Under the pieces are notes generated by a model. The model searched no databases. It worked only from the letters and a program-made list of their open reading frames with translations, and was not told the origin of the DNA. Shown here piece after piece: positions 30,462 through 39,236 of a stretch of 64,000 nucleotides of DNA (the first letter of the stretch is position 1; every line of letters starts with the position of its first letter). The position numbers were made by a program, and so were the translations under genes. The stretch comes from Tomitella gaofuii (GTDB taxonomy: Bacteria; Actinomycetota; Actinomycetes; Mycobacteriales; Mycobacteriaceae). Where the stretch lies: contig NZ_CP059900.1 of the NCBI RefSeq assembly GCF_014126825.1, positions 1,302,001-1,366,000 of the forward strand. Direction: 5' to 3'.

Positions 30462-31412
30462 TCAGCCGGCGAGCGACTCCCGGCGCTTGCGATCGCGTTC
30501 GAGGGCGCGGTGGCGGGTCTCTTCGAAACGCTCGACCTTGCCCTCGAGATCGTCGATGAAGGCGCCGATGCGGTCCCGCTGCCGCTCCCCCTCGCCGGTG
30601 TAGTCGGTGCGATCCATGATGTTCCACTTGCGCAGGACGGGCTTGACGACCTCGTTGAGGTGCTGTCCCAGGTCGTAGATGCCGTTCTTCGCGATGAGCA
30701 CCGCGTTGCGACGGAAGTCGGGCATGCCGTGTCCGGGCATCTCGAAGGCCTCGAGGATGTCGGCGATGGCGCCCACGGCCTGGTCGGGCGCGAGCTCCAG
30801 GGCGGACTCGCACAGATTGCGGTAGAAGACCATGTGCAGGTTCTCATCCGCGGCGACGCGCTGCAGCATGCGGTCGGCGACCGGGTCGCCGCAGGCCTTG
30901 CCGGTGTTGCGGTGGCTCACGCGCGTGGCCAGCTCCTGAAACGTCACATAGGCAAGCGAGTGCAGGATGTCCTTGTCGGTCTGCGGGTTGTAGCCGGTGA
31001 TCATGTGCTGCATGCGCGCGCGTTCGAGCGCCACCGGGTCGACGCCGCGGGTGACCACGAGGTAGTCGCGCATCACGATCGCGTGCCGATTCTCCTCCGC
31101 GGTCCACGTGCCCACCCACGTGCCCCACGGCCCGTCCAGGGAGAAGTTCGTGGCGATCTCACGGTGGTAGGAGGGAAGGTTGTCCTCCGTGAGCAGGTTC
31201 GTGATCATCGCGGCCTTGGCGGTGGGGTCGAGGCGGGACTGCTCCTCGTCCCAATCCACGCCGCCCATCGCCGCGAAGTTGGTGCCCTCGTCCCACGGGA
31301 CGTAGTCGTGCGGGTGCCACTCCTTGGCCATCGATTGGTGTCGGTTGAGGTTGGCCTCGACCACCGGCTCGAGTTCGGTGAGCAATTCGAGCTCGGTCAG
31401 CGTGCTGGTCAT
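30462..31412 (-). CDS. desA: Acyl-[ACP] desaturase DesA (mycolate pathway)
   Basis: A 316-residue soluble diiron desaturase of the DesA1 type, which introduces the double bond needed for meromycolic acid. The di-iron ligands sit in TAEENRHA near residue 110 and ADENLHM near 195 (ExxH motifs). Length agrees with the family. The ATG at 31412 begins MTSTLTELELL; the longer frame from 31448 is not supported. A near-perfect palindrome lies 35-53 bp upstream. Confidence 0.93.
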   Translation of the reverse strand: MTSTLTELELLTELEPVVEANLNRHQSMAKEWHPHDYVPWDEGTNFAAMGGVDWDEEQSRLDPTAKAAMITNLLTEDNLPSYHREIATNFSLDGPWGTWVGTWTAEENRHAIVMRDYLVVTRGVDPVALERARMQHMITGYNPQTDKDILHSLAYVTFQELATRVSHRNTGKACGDPVADRMLQRVAADENLHMVFYRNLCESALELAPDQAVGAIADILEAFEMPGHGMPDFRRNAVLIAKNGIYDLGQHLNEVVKPVLRKWNIMDRTDYTGEGERQRDRIGAFIDDLEGKVERFEETRHRALERDRKRRESLAG

Positions 31413-31446
31413 CGGTTCCCTCCCGATCGCGATTCCGGACACGGCC

Positions 31447-31465
31447 ACCTTACGGCACCGTAGGT
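31447..31465. promoter_or_regulatory. Operator-like palindrome between desA and the dehydrogenase gene
   Basis: ACCTTACGG, a CA spacer and CCGTAGGT form an inverted repeat that is perfect except for one extra T (ACCT/AGGT and ACGG/CCGT arms). It lies in the 174-bp gap between two divergent genes and could be a repressor site for desA, for example for a MadR-type TetR factor; this is inference. Confidence 0.5.
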
Positions 31466-31586
31466 ATCGGAGGAAGGGTCCCGGGAGTTGAATTCGACGA
31501 ACGCCGGTGCGCGGTTGCGCGGAAGGGCATCCTGGGGTCAGGGGCCGCGCTGTGGCGGCCTGGAACCTGGCGACGGGAGGACGCAG

Positions 31587-32963
31587 ATGTCAATCGCGAC
31601 CATTGATCCGACCACCGGTGAACTCGTCCGCGAGTTCGACGAGATGTCCGAAGACGAGGTCGAGCAGCGCATCGCACTGGCGCACGAGGCGTATCTGCGG
31701 CACCGCCTGACCGGCTTCGACGAGCGTGCCCGCCTCATGCGGGCGGCGGCGGACCTGATGGATTCGGAGGCCGACGGGCTCTCCGAGACGATGACGGTGG
31801 AGATGGGCAAGACCCGCGAGTCGGCCCGAGGCGAGATCGCCAAGGGCACGAAGACGATGCGGTACTACGCCGACAATGCCGAGAAGTTCCTCGCCGACGC
31901 CCCGGGGGACACGGCCGCCGTCAAGGCGCGGGACGCTTACGTGAAGTACCTGCCCATCGGCCCGGTGCTCGCGGTGATGCCGTGGAACTTCCCGTTGTGG
32001 CAGGTCGTGCGCTTCGCCGCCCCCGCGCTGATGGCCGGCAACGTGGGCCTGCTCAAGCACGCGTCCAACGTGCCGCAGTGCGCGCAGTACCTCGGCGATG
32101 TGTTCACGCGCGCCGGTTTCGCCGAGGGCTGCTTCCAAACCCTCCTCATCGGTTCCCGCCGCGTCGAGGCCGTGCTGCGCGACCCCCGCGTGCAGGCGGC
32201 GACGCTGACCGGCTCGGAGCCCGCCGGGCGTTCCGTCGCGTCGATCGCGGGTGACGAGATCAAGCACACGGTGCTCGAACTCGGCGGCAGCGACCCCTTC
32301 GTCGTCATGCCGACCGCGGACATCGACCGCGCGGTGAAGACTGCGGTGTTCGCCCGTACGCAGAACAACGGCCAGTCGTGCATCGGAGCCAAGCGGTTCA
32401 TCGTTCACGTGGACGTCTACGACGAGTTCAGCGAGAAGTTCGTCGCGGGCATGAACGCGCTGCGCGTCGGCAACCCCATGGAGGACGGTGTCGACATCGG
32501 CCCGCTCGCCACCGAGCAGGGACGCAAGGACGTCGAGGCGCTCGTCGATCCGGCGCTCGAGGCCGGGGCGAAGGCGCTGTGCGGCGGCAAGCGGTTGGAC
32601 GGAGCGGGATGGTTCTACCCGCCCACCGTCCTCACCGGCATCACACCGGAGATGGACATCTATTACAAGGAGGTGTTCGGGCCGGTCGCGTCGCTGTATC
32701 GGGTGACGGACATCGACGAGGCCGTCGCGCTGGCGAACGTCGTCGATTTCGGGCTCGGCGCGGTGGCATGGACCGAGGACCCGGACGAGCGCGCCCGGTT
32801 CATCCGCGATCTGGAGGCCGGCGCGGTGACGATCAACGGGATGACGACGTCGTACCCGGAGCTGCCGTTCGGCGGCGTCAAGCGCTCCGGATACGGTCGC
32901 GAGCTCCACGCCGAGGGCATCCGAGAATTCTGCAACGCCAAGACGGTGTGGGTGGGCGAGTAG
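31587..32963 (+). CDS. gabD1: NADP-dependent succinic semialdehyde dehydrogenase
   Basis: A 458-residue aldehyde dehydrogenase. The catalytic cysteine is in NNGQSCIGAKRF near residue 265, the general-base glutamate in VLELGGSDPF near 232, and the cofactor segment is VMPWNFPLWQ. The sequence fits the short GabD1 type that oxidizes succinic semialdehyde to succinate. ATG 31587 follows GGGAGGA. Confidence 0.85.
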   Translation: MSIATIDPTTGELVREFDEMSEDEVEQRIALAHEAYLRHRLTGFDERARLMRAAADLMDSEADGLSETMTVEMGKTRESARGEIAKGTKTMRYYADNAEKFLADAPGDTAAVKARDAYVKYLPIGPVLAVMPWNFPLWQVVRFAAPALMAGNVGLLKHASNVPQCAQYLGDVFTRAGFAEGCFQTLLIGSRRVEAVLRDPRVQAATLTGSEPAGRSVASIAGDEIKHTVLELGGSDPFVVMPTADIDRAVKTAVFARTQNNGQSCIGAKRFIVHVDVYDEFSEKFVAGMNALRVGNPMEDGVDIGPLATEQGRKDVEALVDPALEAGAKALCGGKRLDGAGWFYPPTVLTGITPEMDIYYKEVFGPVASLYRVTDIDEAVALANVVDFGLGAVAWTEDPDERARFIRDLEAGAVTINGMTTSYPELPFGGVKRSGYGRELHAEGIREFCNAKTVWVGE

Positions 32964-33060
32964 CCGCGTCCCCGGCGGATGCGTCCGCCGGGGACGGCCT
33001 TCGCACGATATGTCCGATGTGTGGGACCGCGGCTGAAAATGTGGGTCCCGGCACGGTGGG

Positions 33061-34872
33061 ATGCGCGATATGACGATCGGAACCGGGAACACGGGCGGGG
33101 TCACGGCGAGCGGCCCCGCGGAGGAAACGGCGACGCGCGCGGCGCGCGGCGGAGACGGTGAGTACGTGGCGCCGACGAGCGAGTCGGCGGACGTCGAGCG
33201 GCTGCTGCCGGAAGAGGCCGCGGCCCGGGGGCTCACCTTCGCCGACGTCCTCATGCGGCGCCGCGGCGACGACCATCCGGGCATGCTGTTCGAAGACTCG
33301 ACGTGGTCCTGGGCGCAGGTGGTTCAGGAGGCCGTCGACCGCGCAGTCGTGCTGCGCGGGCTGCGGCGCGACGGCAAGCACTTCCACGTGGGCGTGCTCC
33401 TCGAGAACGTGCCGGAGTACATCTTCCTCATCGCGGCGGCGGGGCTCTCGGGGGCGACGCTGGTGGGCATCAACCCCACCCGCCGGGGCGCGGAACTCGC
33501 GGCCGACATCCGCGGGGTGGACTGCGACCTGATCCTCACCGATGCGGTGCAGGGTGCGGTGCTGGACGGTCTGGACACGGGCGTCGACGACGACCGGATC
33601 ATCGACGTGGAGGGCGCGCGGTGGCGCGGACTGCTCGCCGACGCGGCGGGTTCCGACGTGCCGGACGTGCCGGAGGCGCACGACCCGTCCCGGGTCCTGC
33701 TGCTCACGTTCACGTCCGGCTCGACCGGAGCCCCCAAGGCGGTCATCTGCAGCAGCGGCCGGCTGGCGGCTCTCGCGGCGATCAACCACCTGTCGTTCGT
33801 GCGCGACGACGTCACCTACAACTCGATGCCGCTGTTCCACGGCAACGCGATCTTCTCCTGCTGGGCCCCGTCGGTGTTCACCGGCGCGACGTTCAGCATG
33901 CGCCGCAAGTTCTCGGCGTCCGGGTTCCTTCCGGACGTGCGCAAGTTCGGGGCGACGTTCTTCAATTACGTAGGCCGGTCGCTCGCCTACATCCTCGCCG
34001 TGGCGGAGACGCCGGAGGAGGCGGACACCCGGCTCCGCACGGTGTTCGGCACGGAGGCCGCACCGCACGATCGCGACGAGTTCGAGCGGCGGTTCGGAGT
34101 GCGGCCCATCGAAAGCTACGGGTCGTCCGAGGGCGGCTGCATCGTCAGTCAGACGCCCGATGCGCCCGCGCAGTCGCTGGGGCGGCCGCCGATCTTCATG
34201 GACGTGCGGGTGCTCGACGACGACGGGGCCGAATGCCCGCCGGCCGAGTTCGACGCGGACGGGAAGATCACCAACGCCGCCGCCGCGATCGGCGAGCTGA
34301 CCACGCTCAACGGCGCGGCGATGTTCGAGGGGTACTACAAGAATCCGGAGGCCACTGCGGACCGGATCGACGGCGAGGCCTACCGCACCGGCGACCTGGC
34401 CTACCGGGACGCCGACGGCTTCTTCTACTTCGCCGGACGCAAGGGCGATTGGATGCGGGTGGACAGCGAGAACTTCTCGGCCGCCCCGGTGGAGCGGATC
34501 CTGGCCCGGTTCCCCGGGGTGTCGCTGGTCGCGGTGTACCCGGTGCCGGATCCGCGCACGGGCGACCAGGTGATGGCGACCATCCAGATGCTCGGCGGCA
34601 CCGCGTTCGACCCGGCCGAGTTCGGCCGGTTCCTGGCCGCCCAGCCGGATCTGGGCACCAAGTGGGCGCCGCGCTTCGTGCGCATCACCTCGACGATCCC
34701 GGTGACGGCCACCCGCAAGATCGACAAGCCCAAGCTGCGCCGCGAATCGTGGGTGGACGCGCACACCGTGTACGTCGGCGACACGAAGACCCTCGAATAC
34801 GCCGAGCTCGACGGGCCGGTGCGCGAGGAACTGCTGTTGGAGTACGCGAAGTACGACAGGTCCCCGGCGTAA
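33061..34872 (+). CDS. FadD17-like long-chain acyl-CoA ligase
   Basis: A 603-residue AMP-forming acyl-CoA synthetase. The AMP-binding motif is LTFTSGSTGAPKAV near residue 220, with YGSSEGGC near 355 and the hinge segment FYFAGRKGDWMRVDSENF near 465. It belongs to the FadD1/FadD17 group; the chain length of the substrate is not readable. It may start at the second methionine (33070). A 19-bp tandem duplication overlaps its stop codon. Confidence 0.9.
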   Translation: MRDMTIGTGNTGGVTASGPAEETATRAARGGDGEYVAPTSESADVERLLPEEAAARGLTFADVLMRRRGDDHPGMLFEDSTWSWAQVVQEAVDRAVVLRGLRRDGKHFHVGVLLENVPEYIFLIAAAGLSGATLVGINPTRRGAELAADIRGVDCDLILTDAVQGAVLDGLDTGVDDDRIIDVEGARWRGLLADAAGSDVPDVPEAHDPSRVLLLTFTSGSTGAPKAVICSSGRLAALAAINHLSFVRDDVTYNSMPLFHGNAIFSCWAPSVFTGATFSMRRKFSASGFLPDVRKFGATFFNYVGRSLAYILAVAETPEEADTRLRTVFGTEAAPHDRDEFERRFGVRPIESYGSSEGGCIVSQTPDAPAQSLGRPPIFMDVRVLDDDGAECPPAEFDADGKITNAAAAIGELTTLNGAAMFEGYYKNPEATADRIDGEAYRTGDLAYRDADGFFYFAGRKGDWMRVDSENFSAAPVERILARFPGVSLVAVYPVPDPRTGDQVMATIQMLGGTAFDPAEFGRFLAAQPDLGTKWAPRFVRITSTIPVTATRKIDKPKLRRESWVDAHTVYVGDTKTLEYAELDGPVREELLLEYAKYDRSPA

Positions 34873-34892
34873 GGACAGGTCCCCGGCGTAAG
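34855..34892 (+). repeat. 19-bp tandem duplication across the acyl-CoA ligase stop
   Basis: GACAGGTCCCCGGCGTAAG occurs at 34855-34873 and again at 34874-34892. The first copy encodes the final residues and TAA stop; the second is untranslated. Confidence 0.9.
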
Positions 34893-34907
34893 AGCCCATG
34901 ATGGCGG

Positions 34908-34946
34908 ACGGCGGCCCCCGGAGGTGCATCCTCCGGGGGCCGCCGT
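34908..34946. terminator. Strong bidirectional hairpin terminator
   Basis: The arms 34908-34924 and 34930-34946 pair perfectly over 17 bp (core GGCCCCCGGAGG with CCTCCGGGGGCC) around the loop TGCAT. It lies between the convergent acyl-CoA ligase and ClpC-like genes. Confidence 0.85.
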
Positions 34947-34974
34947 CGTCCGGGGCGGGCCTGACGACCGCCGG

Positions 34975-37506
34975 TCAGCCGGCGGTCAGCGCCAGCTCGT
35001 CGCCGTCCACCGTCACCTCGATGGTGTCGCCGCTGTGCACGCCGTCGTCCAGCAGCAGGTCGGCGACCCTGTCGTCGATCTCGCGCTGGATGGTGCGCCG
35101 CAGCGGACGTGCACCGTATTCGGGCTGGTGGCCGCGCTCGGCCAGCCAGCCGACCACTTCGTCGGAGAAGCGGATCCCGATCTCCCGCGCGGCGAGCCGC
35201 TCGCGGCTGTCCTCGAGGAGCTTGTCGGTGATCCGGTGCAGCTGCTCGGCGGCGAGCTTCTGGAACACCACCACCTCGTCGATGCGGTTGAGGAACTCTG
35301 GCCGGAACGACTCCCGCAGGCGACCCATCACCCGGTCTCGGGCCTGCTTCTCGGTGTCGTCCCCGTCCAGCGTGCCGAACCCGAGTCCGCCGGAGCGCGA
35401 CGAGATGAACTCGGAGCCCAGGTTGCTCGTCATGATGAGCACGGTGTTGGTGAAGTCGACCGTGCGACCCTGGCCGTCGGTGAGGCGGCCGTCGTCGAGC
35501 ACCTGCAGCAGCACGTTGAACACGTCCGGGTGCGCCTTCTCGATCTCGTCGAGGAGGACCACCGAGTACGGGTTCCGCCGCACCTTCTCGGTGAGCTGAC
35601 CGGCTTCGCCGTACCCGACGTAGCCCGGGGGAGAGCCCACGAGACGGCTCGCGGTGTGCCGCTCGCCGAACTCGCTCATGTCCAGCCGGATCATCCGGTC
35701 GGCATCGCCGAACAGGCTCTGCGCGAGTGTCTTCGCCAGCTCGGTCTTGCCCACGCCCGTCGGCCCCAGGAACAGGAAGCTCCCGACGGGCCGGTTCGGA
35801 TCGGACATGCCGGCCCGGCTGCGGCGCACGGCCCGCGCGATCGCGTGCACGGCGTCGTCCTGACCGATGACCCGCGCGTGCAACTCGTCTTCGAGGCGCA
35901 CCAGCCGGTCGCGTTCGTGCTCGGTCATGCGGTCGGCGGGGATCCCCGTCGCGCGGGCGATGATGACCGCGATGTCCTCCGCCGTCACCGTCCGATCCGC
36001 GGCGCCGGGGTCGGACTCGGCGTCGCCCGCGTCCGCCGATTCTTCGGCCTGCGCGGCGTCGATCCGCTGCTCGAGCGAGGCGACCTTGTCACGCAGGGTC
36101 CCCGCGGTCTCGTAGTCCTCCGCGGCGACGGCATCGTCCTTCTGTGCGGTCAGACGTGCGATCTCCCGGTGCAAGGCCTCGGTGTCGACGCTCGCGAGAC
36201 GTTTGCGCGCGCCCGCCTGGTCGATGAGGTCGATCGCCTTGTCCGGCAGCAGCCTGTCGGTCATGTACCGCTTGGACAGTTCGACGGCGGCGCGGATCGC
36301 CTCCTCCGTGTAGGCCACGCCGTGGTGCTTCTCGTAGGCGGGGCGCAGCCCTGCGAGGATGAGCACGGCGTCCTCGACGCTCGGTTCGGCCACCGACACC
36401 GGCTGGAACCGCCGCTCCAACGCGGGGTCCTTCTCGATGTTCTTGCGGTACTCGTCGAGCGTCGTCGCTCCGATCATGTGCAGGTCGCCGCGCGCCAACT
36501 TGGGCTTGAGGATGTTGCCGGCGTCCATGGCGCCCTCGGAACCGCCCGCGCCCACGATGGTGTGCAGCTCGTCGACGAACACGAGGGTTTCCCCCTCGGC
36601 GGCGGAGATCTCGTCGAGCAGCTTCGTCAGCCGCTCTTCGAAATCGCCCCGGTAGCGCGTGCCGGAGAGCATCCCGGCGAGGTCGAGCGCCACGACCCGG
36701 CGCCCGAGGAGGAGCTCGGGGACGTCGCCATCGGCGATGCGCTGGGCCAGGCCCTCGACGATCGCGGTCTTGCCCACGCCCGCCTCGCCGATGAGCACCG
36801 GGTTGTTCTTGGTGCGGCGCAGCAGGATCTCCACCACCTGCTCGATCTCGTCGCCGCGGCCGATGACGGGGTCGAAGCCCCCGTCGCGGGCGCGCGCGGT
36901 GAGGTCGTCACCGTACTGCGCCAGCATCGAGTCGGCTCCGTCGTCGGGATTCGCACCGGCCTGCGCCGCGCCGTGCCCCTGCGCCGCCGCGATGAGCCGA
37001 TCGGGCGTGGCGCCCGCTTCACCCAGCTGCCGGCCCGCAGGAAGGTCGGGAGTCATGGCCAGGGCGAGCAGCAGGTGTTCGGGCGCGATGCGCTGTGCAC
37101 CGGTGGCCCTGGCGGCCTCGAGCGATTCGCTGAGGACGCGGCTGCCCTCGAACCCCAGCGACGGGGCGTCGGGCGACGCGGAGCCGGACTGCTCCGCGCC
37201 GGGGCGGAGCTCGGTGGGACGGAACGCGGCGGGGCCCAGGCCCACCGCCTGCAGTAGTGCCGCGACACGCTCGTGCTGCGCGGCCGCGTGCAGGATGCGC
37301 AGCGAGCCGACGACCGATTCGCCGTGACGCTGTGCCTCCGCGAACGCCTGCGCGACGATCTTCTGCGTCTCCTCGTCGGCGACGGCGCTCAGCTCGATGC
37401 GGCGACGGCCGCCGGGGTTGCCGGAGAACGGGTTGCCTTGGCCGAATCCGCCCGGAATGCCGGAGCCGCCACGGCCGAACGAACCCGGCCCGTTGAACAC
37501 TGCCAT
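34975..37506 (-). CDS. ClpC-like AAA+ unfoldase, HspR-type promoter
   Basis: An 843-residue two-ATPase Hsp100. After a glycine-rich N-terminal extension (about 35 residues, [15 protein letters not shown]) comes the Clp N-domain. AAA1 has Walker [10 protein letters not shown], then a short UVR-like middle segment ([15 protein letters not shown]) and AAA2 with GPTGVGKTE. The middle region is too short for ClpB, and GGLGF in AAA2 is in the place of the ClpP-binding loop, so it is closer to ClpC. Expression is probably heat-shock controlled through the HAIR-like site before the start. Confidence 0.85.
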   Translation of the reverse strand: MAVFNGPGSFGRGGSGIPGGFGQGNPFSGNPGGRRRIELSAVADEETQKIVAQAFAEAQRHGESVVGSLRILHAAAQHERVAALLQAVGLGPAAFRPTELRPGAEQSGSASPDAPSLGFEGSRVLSESLEAARATGAQRIAPEHLLLALAMTPDLPAGRQLGEAGATPDRLIAAAQGHGAAQAGANPDDGADSMLAQYGDDLTARARDGGFDPVIGRGDEIEQVVEILLRRTKNNPVLIGEAGVGKTAIVEGLAQRIADGDVPELLLGRRVVALDLAGMLSGTRYRGDFEERLTKLLDEISAAEGETLVFVDELHTIVGAGGSEGAMDAGNILKPKLARGDLHMIGATTLDEYRKNIEKDPALERRFQPVSVAEPSVEDAVLILAGLRPAYEKHHGVAYTEEAIRAAVELSKRYMTDRLLPDKAIDLIDQAGARKRLASVDTEALHREIARLTAQKDDAVAAEDYETAGTLRDKVASLEQRIDAAQAEESADAGDAESDPGAADRTVTAEDIAVIIARATGIPADRMTEHERDRLVRLEDELHARVIGQDDAVHAIARAVRRSRAGMSDPNRPVGSFLFLGPTGVGKTELAKTLAQSLFGDADRMIRLDMSEFGERHTASRLVGSPPGYVGYGEAGQLTEKVRRNPYSVVLLDEIEKAHPDVFNVLLQVLDDGRLTDGQGRTVDFTNTVLIMTSNLGSEFISSRSGGLGFGTLDGDDTEKQARDRVMGRLRESFRPEFLNRIDEVVVFQKLAAEQLHRITDKLLEDSRERLAAREIGIRFSDEVVGWLAERGHQPEYGARPLRRTIQREIDDRVADLLLDDGVHSGDTIEVTVDGDELALTAG

Positions 37507-37521
37507 GTACAGCCTCCTGTA

Positions 37522-37542
37522 TGTGAGTGCTTCTGACTCAAC
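37522..37542 (-). promoter_or_regulatory. HAIR-like HspR operator upstream of the Clp gene
   Basis: On the minus strand the sequence reads GTTGAGT, seven bases, ACTCACA. The HAIR consensus is CTTGAGT-N7-ACTCAAG, so 11 of 14 positions match with correct spacing. It lies 16-36 bp before the gene start, where HspR would block transcription. Confidence 0.65.
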
Positions 37543-37666
37543 CAACAAGGGGGTTCGGTCGGGTATTCCGGGCTTATCGCCAAGGGTTGAGCGTGGCCCT
37601 GTGAGGTCTGTCGTAGGCGGGTCGTGTGGTGGGCATGTACTGAGGCCAAGTATCGTGTCCGACCGA

Positions 37667-37709
37667 GCCCCTTTAGCTCAGTTGGTAGAGCTACGGACTT
37701 TTAATCCGG
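37667..37709 (+). pseudogene. Truncated tRNA-Lys (5' half)
   Basis: GCCCCTTTAGCTCAGTTGGT begins a normal tRNA-Lys 5' half. It runs through the D-arm to the anticodon loop CTTTTAA (TTT) and most of its stem. No T-arm or 3' acceptor strand follows; the sequence changes to unrelated DNA after 37709. A second, different tRNA-Lys lies 130 bp on. Confidence 0.75.
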
Positions 37710-37769
37710 GCGAACGTGGGCACTTGCAAGCCTGTGACCTGCGGCGGAAGGTTTCGCTGGGGCCGGTCG

Positions 37770-37791
37770 TGGGGCAAACGTGGGGCAAACG
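37770..37791 (+). repeat. 11-bp tandem repeat between the tRNA-Lys copies
   Basis: TGGGGCAAACG is present twice, at 37770-37780 and 37781-37791, just before the intact tRNA. It resembles short repeated integrase arm-site arrangements, but that is only a suggestion. Confidence 0.55.
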
Positions 37792-37836
37792 TTCCCGCTG
37801 CCTGCCCCACGCGCCCGGTTCTGTAAGGTGACACAC

Positions 37837-37909
37837 GCCCCTCTAGCTCAGTTGGTAGAGCAACCGGCTTTTAACCGGTGGGTCGTCGGTTCGAGCCCGA
37901 CGGGGGGCA
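37837..37909 (+). tRNA. tRNA-Lys (TTT), probable phage attachment gene
   Basis: A complete 73-base tRNA with acceptor GCCCCTC/GGGGGGC (one G-T pair), anticodon stem ACCGG/CCGGT around CTTTTAA and T-arm GTCGG TTCGAGC CCGAC. The anticodon TTT reads lysine. Phage genes begin 43 bp downstream, so this is very likely attL, with the 3' end supplied by the prophage. A short hairpin (GGGCCATAATGGCCC, 37917-37931) follows it. Confidence 0.92.
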
Positions 37910-37951
37910 CAACGATGGGCCATAATGGCCCCTGATTGCGACGCTGAGCGA

Positions 37952-38134
37952 CTATCGCGGCGCGTACGGGCGGGTGGCGTGCCATGCGAGGATCGTCGCC
38001 TCTAGCCATCCCTGATTGCGTCCCACGCGCGCATCCGGCGCGGGAAGCATCCCCTTGCGGAAGTACGACTTGACCGTGTTCTCCGACAGGTCCAACAGTG
38101 CGGCGATTTCGCCAAGGCTCAGGTAGTGGATCAC
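37952..38134 (-). CDS. Small helix-turn-helix DNA-binding protein (Xis-like)
   Basis: A 60-residue phage protein with a clear helix-turn-helix: LSLGEIAALLDLSENTVKSYFRKGMLP, about residues 5-31. This resembles excisionase or MerR-type HTH_17 domains. It is the gene closest to the attachment tRNA, a place typical of an excisionase or integration helper. The GTG start (38134) overlaps the upstream stop by four bases. Confidence 0.75.
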   Translation of the reverse strand: MIHYLSLGEIAALLDLSENTVKSYFRKGMLPAPDARVGRNQGWLEATILAWHATRPYAPR

Positions 38135-38391
38135 GGCTCAATCATCACAGACTCGATTGGCACGTCCCATACGGCGGACGCGAGCCGGCGGACGAGTTCC
38201 TGCGTGGCGGGGCGCACGTCGGGGGCGGGGTCAAGCACACGCGCTACAGCGTTGATCTGGTCTCCCCATCCTTGCGCGATGAGGGCGGGGGATCGGTTGA
38301 TACTGCCGTCTGCGTTGTACAGGAGCCCATCGCGGCATGAGGTGTAGGTGATGCCTTCCACGTGGTGTCCGGGGGCGGTGATGGTGGGCAT
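38131..38391 (-). CDS. Phage protein of unknown function, 86 aa
   Basis: An 86-residue protein (MPTITAPGHHVEG..., ending VPIESVMIEP) with no known motif. GAAAGG lies before the ATG at 38391 and its stop overlaps the Xis-like gene. It belongs to the leftward small-gene group near attL, which is likely expressed in the lysogen. Confidence 0.6.
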   Translation of the reverse strand: MPTITAPGHHVEGITYTSCRDGLLYNADGSINRSPALIAQGWGDQINAVARVLDPAPDVRPATQELVRRLASAVWDVPIESVMIEP

Positions 38392-38459
38392 GTTCGCGCC
38401 TTTCGGTTGTGTGTGGTGCCGGGGCGGCGGGGGCACCCGGTTGGATGCCCCCGCGCGGC

Positions 38460-38729
38460 TCACCAGTTGAGTTCACAAATGGCGGCAAGCGCTGCGGTCC
38501 GCACGGTGGCGCGGCGATCCCGTGCGAGGTCCGAGAGGTTGTCCGCAATCTCGTTGCGGCGCGCGAACACCCACCGGGTCTCTGTGCACTGCGAGCACAG
38601 GATGCCACGGAGGCACGGCTGACCGGGCGAGTTCTCATACTCGCAACGCAGACCCGCCACGTACGAGTACGAGTCAAACTCGCTCACGTTGAGGTTGACC
38701 CGGTGGAGGGCGGTTGCGGTGGTGGTCAT
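38460..38729 (-). CDS. Cysteine-rich small phage protein, 89 aa
   Basis: An 89-residue protein with RCEYENSPGQPCLRGILCSQC in its middle: five cysteines, including a CSQC pair, that could hold a zinc ion. The C-terminal half is helical (NEIADNLSDLARDRR). No family is recognised. Its promoter, facing left at 38781-38808, shares sequence with the promoters of the two rightward small genes next door. Confidence 0.65.
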   Translation of the reverse strand: MTTTATALHRVNLNVSEFDSYSYVAGLRCEYENSPGQPCLRGILCSQCTETRWVFARRNEIADNLSDLARDRRATVRTAALAAICELNW

Positions 38730-38778
38730 GGTGACCCCTTTCGGGTTGATTGCGGGGGACTTTCCCTCGCTGATGAAT

Positions 38779-38808
38779 CCAACAGTACACCACTACCGGT
38801 GTATGTAC
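38779..38808 (-). promoter_or_regulatory. Shared prophage promoter/operator, copy 1 (leftward)
   Basis: On the minus strand TTGTAC, 17 bases, TACTGT form a sigma-70-like promoter. Its spacer TACACCGGTAGTGGTG resembles those of two rightward copies nearby. It faces the cysteine-rich 89-residue gene. Confidence 0.65.
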
Positions 38809-38823
38809 AAAACGGGGCGGGAA

Positions 38824-38853
38824 TTGCACGATAGACCGGTAAGGGTGTAGTGT
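38824..38853 (+). promoter_or_regulatory. Shared prophage promoter/operator, copy 2
   Basis: TTGCAC, 18 bases, TAGTGT. ATAGACCGGTAAGGGTGTAG within it matches copy 3 at all but two positions. It faces the 93-residue gene at 38896. Confidence 0.65.
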
Positions 38854-38895
38854 TCTCACTGAGCCCGGACGGTCCGGGCAGTTAGGGGTAGCCCA

Positions 38896-39177
38896 ATGGC
38901 TACGGTCTCCATCGCCTGCCCGTTCGACGGCTGCAACGGCGTCGCGTCCCTCACCACGCGGGGCGAGTGCGTGGCGGACGGCTGGGCGCTCGCGGACTGC
39001 GGGGCGCACAACCCGGACGCGGTGGCGTCGTTCGTCCTGGACTGGCAGGAGGGCGTGCGGCTGTTGGGCGTCAACCCGTACGACCTGTGCGACACGTGCG
39101 GGTTTGAGCACGCGTGGTGCGCGGAGTCGGTGGCCAAGTTCCCGGGGCTGATCGAGTTCCGGGACTACCCGGAGTAG
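38896..39177 (+). CDS. Cysteine-containing small phage protein, 93 aa
   Basis: A 93-residue protein with paired cysteines (ACPFDGCNG at the start, DLCDTCGFEHAWC near the end), suggesting metal binding. No family recognised. It stands alone between its own promoter (copy 2) and a terminator, so it is an independent unit that could be expressed in the lysogen. Confidence 0.65.
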   Translation: MATVSIACPFDGCNGVASLTTRGECVADGWALADCGAHNPDAVASFVLDWQEGVRLLGVNPYDLCDTCGFEHAWCAESVAKFPGLIEFRDYPE

Positions 39178-39188
39178 TGCGCGGGCCG

Positions 39189-39217
39189 GCGGGGCATCCT
39201 ACGGGGTGCCCCGCTTT
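39189..39217 (+). terminator. Rho-independent terminator after the 93-residue gene
   Basis: GCGGGGCA at 39189-39196 pairs with TGCCCCGC at 39207-39214, with extra inner pairs, followed by TTT. Confidence 0.8.
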
Positions 39218-39236
39218 CGTTGTCTCTGCACCCGTT

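Noticed and set aside
31590-34929. Two long minus-strand ORFs opposite the aldehyde dehydrogenase and acyl-CoA ligase
   Set aside because: Both are shadows; the plus-strand genes have intact catalytic motifs and ribosome-binding sites.
34924-37257. Plus-strand ORF of 777 codons opposite the Clp gene
   Set aside because: Shadow reading; the minus strand holds two intact Walker motifs of a Clp ATPase.
37742-37836. Reading the sequence between the two tRNA-Lys copies as the end of an integrase gene
   Set aside because: A short open frame ends in WGKRSRCLPHAPGSVR, but no catalytic residues are visible and the supposed gene start is missing.
37848-38141. 97-codon minus-strand ORF with a PPVGLEPTTHRLKAG segment
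   Set aside because: This is the antisense reading of the tRNA-Lys gene, a well-known spurious ORF pattern.
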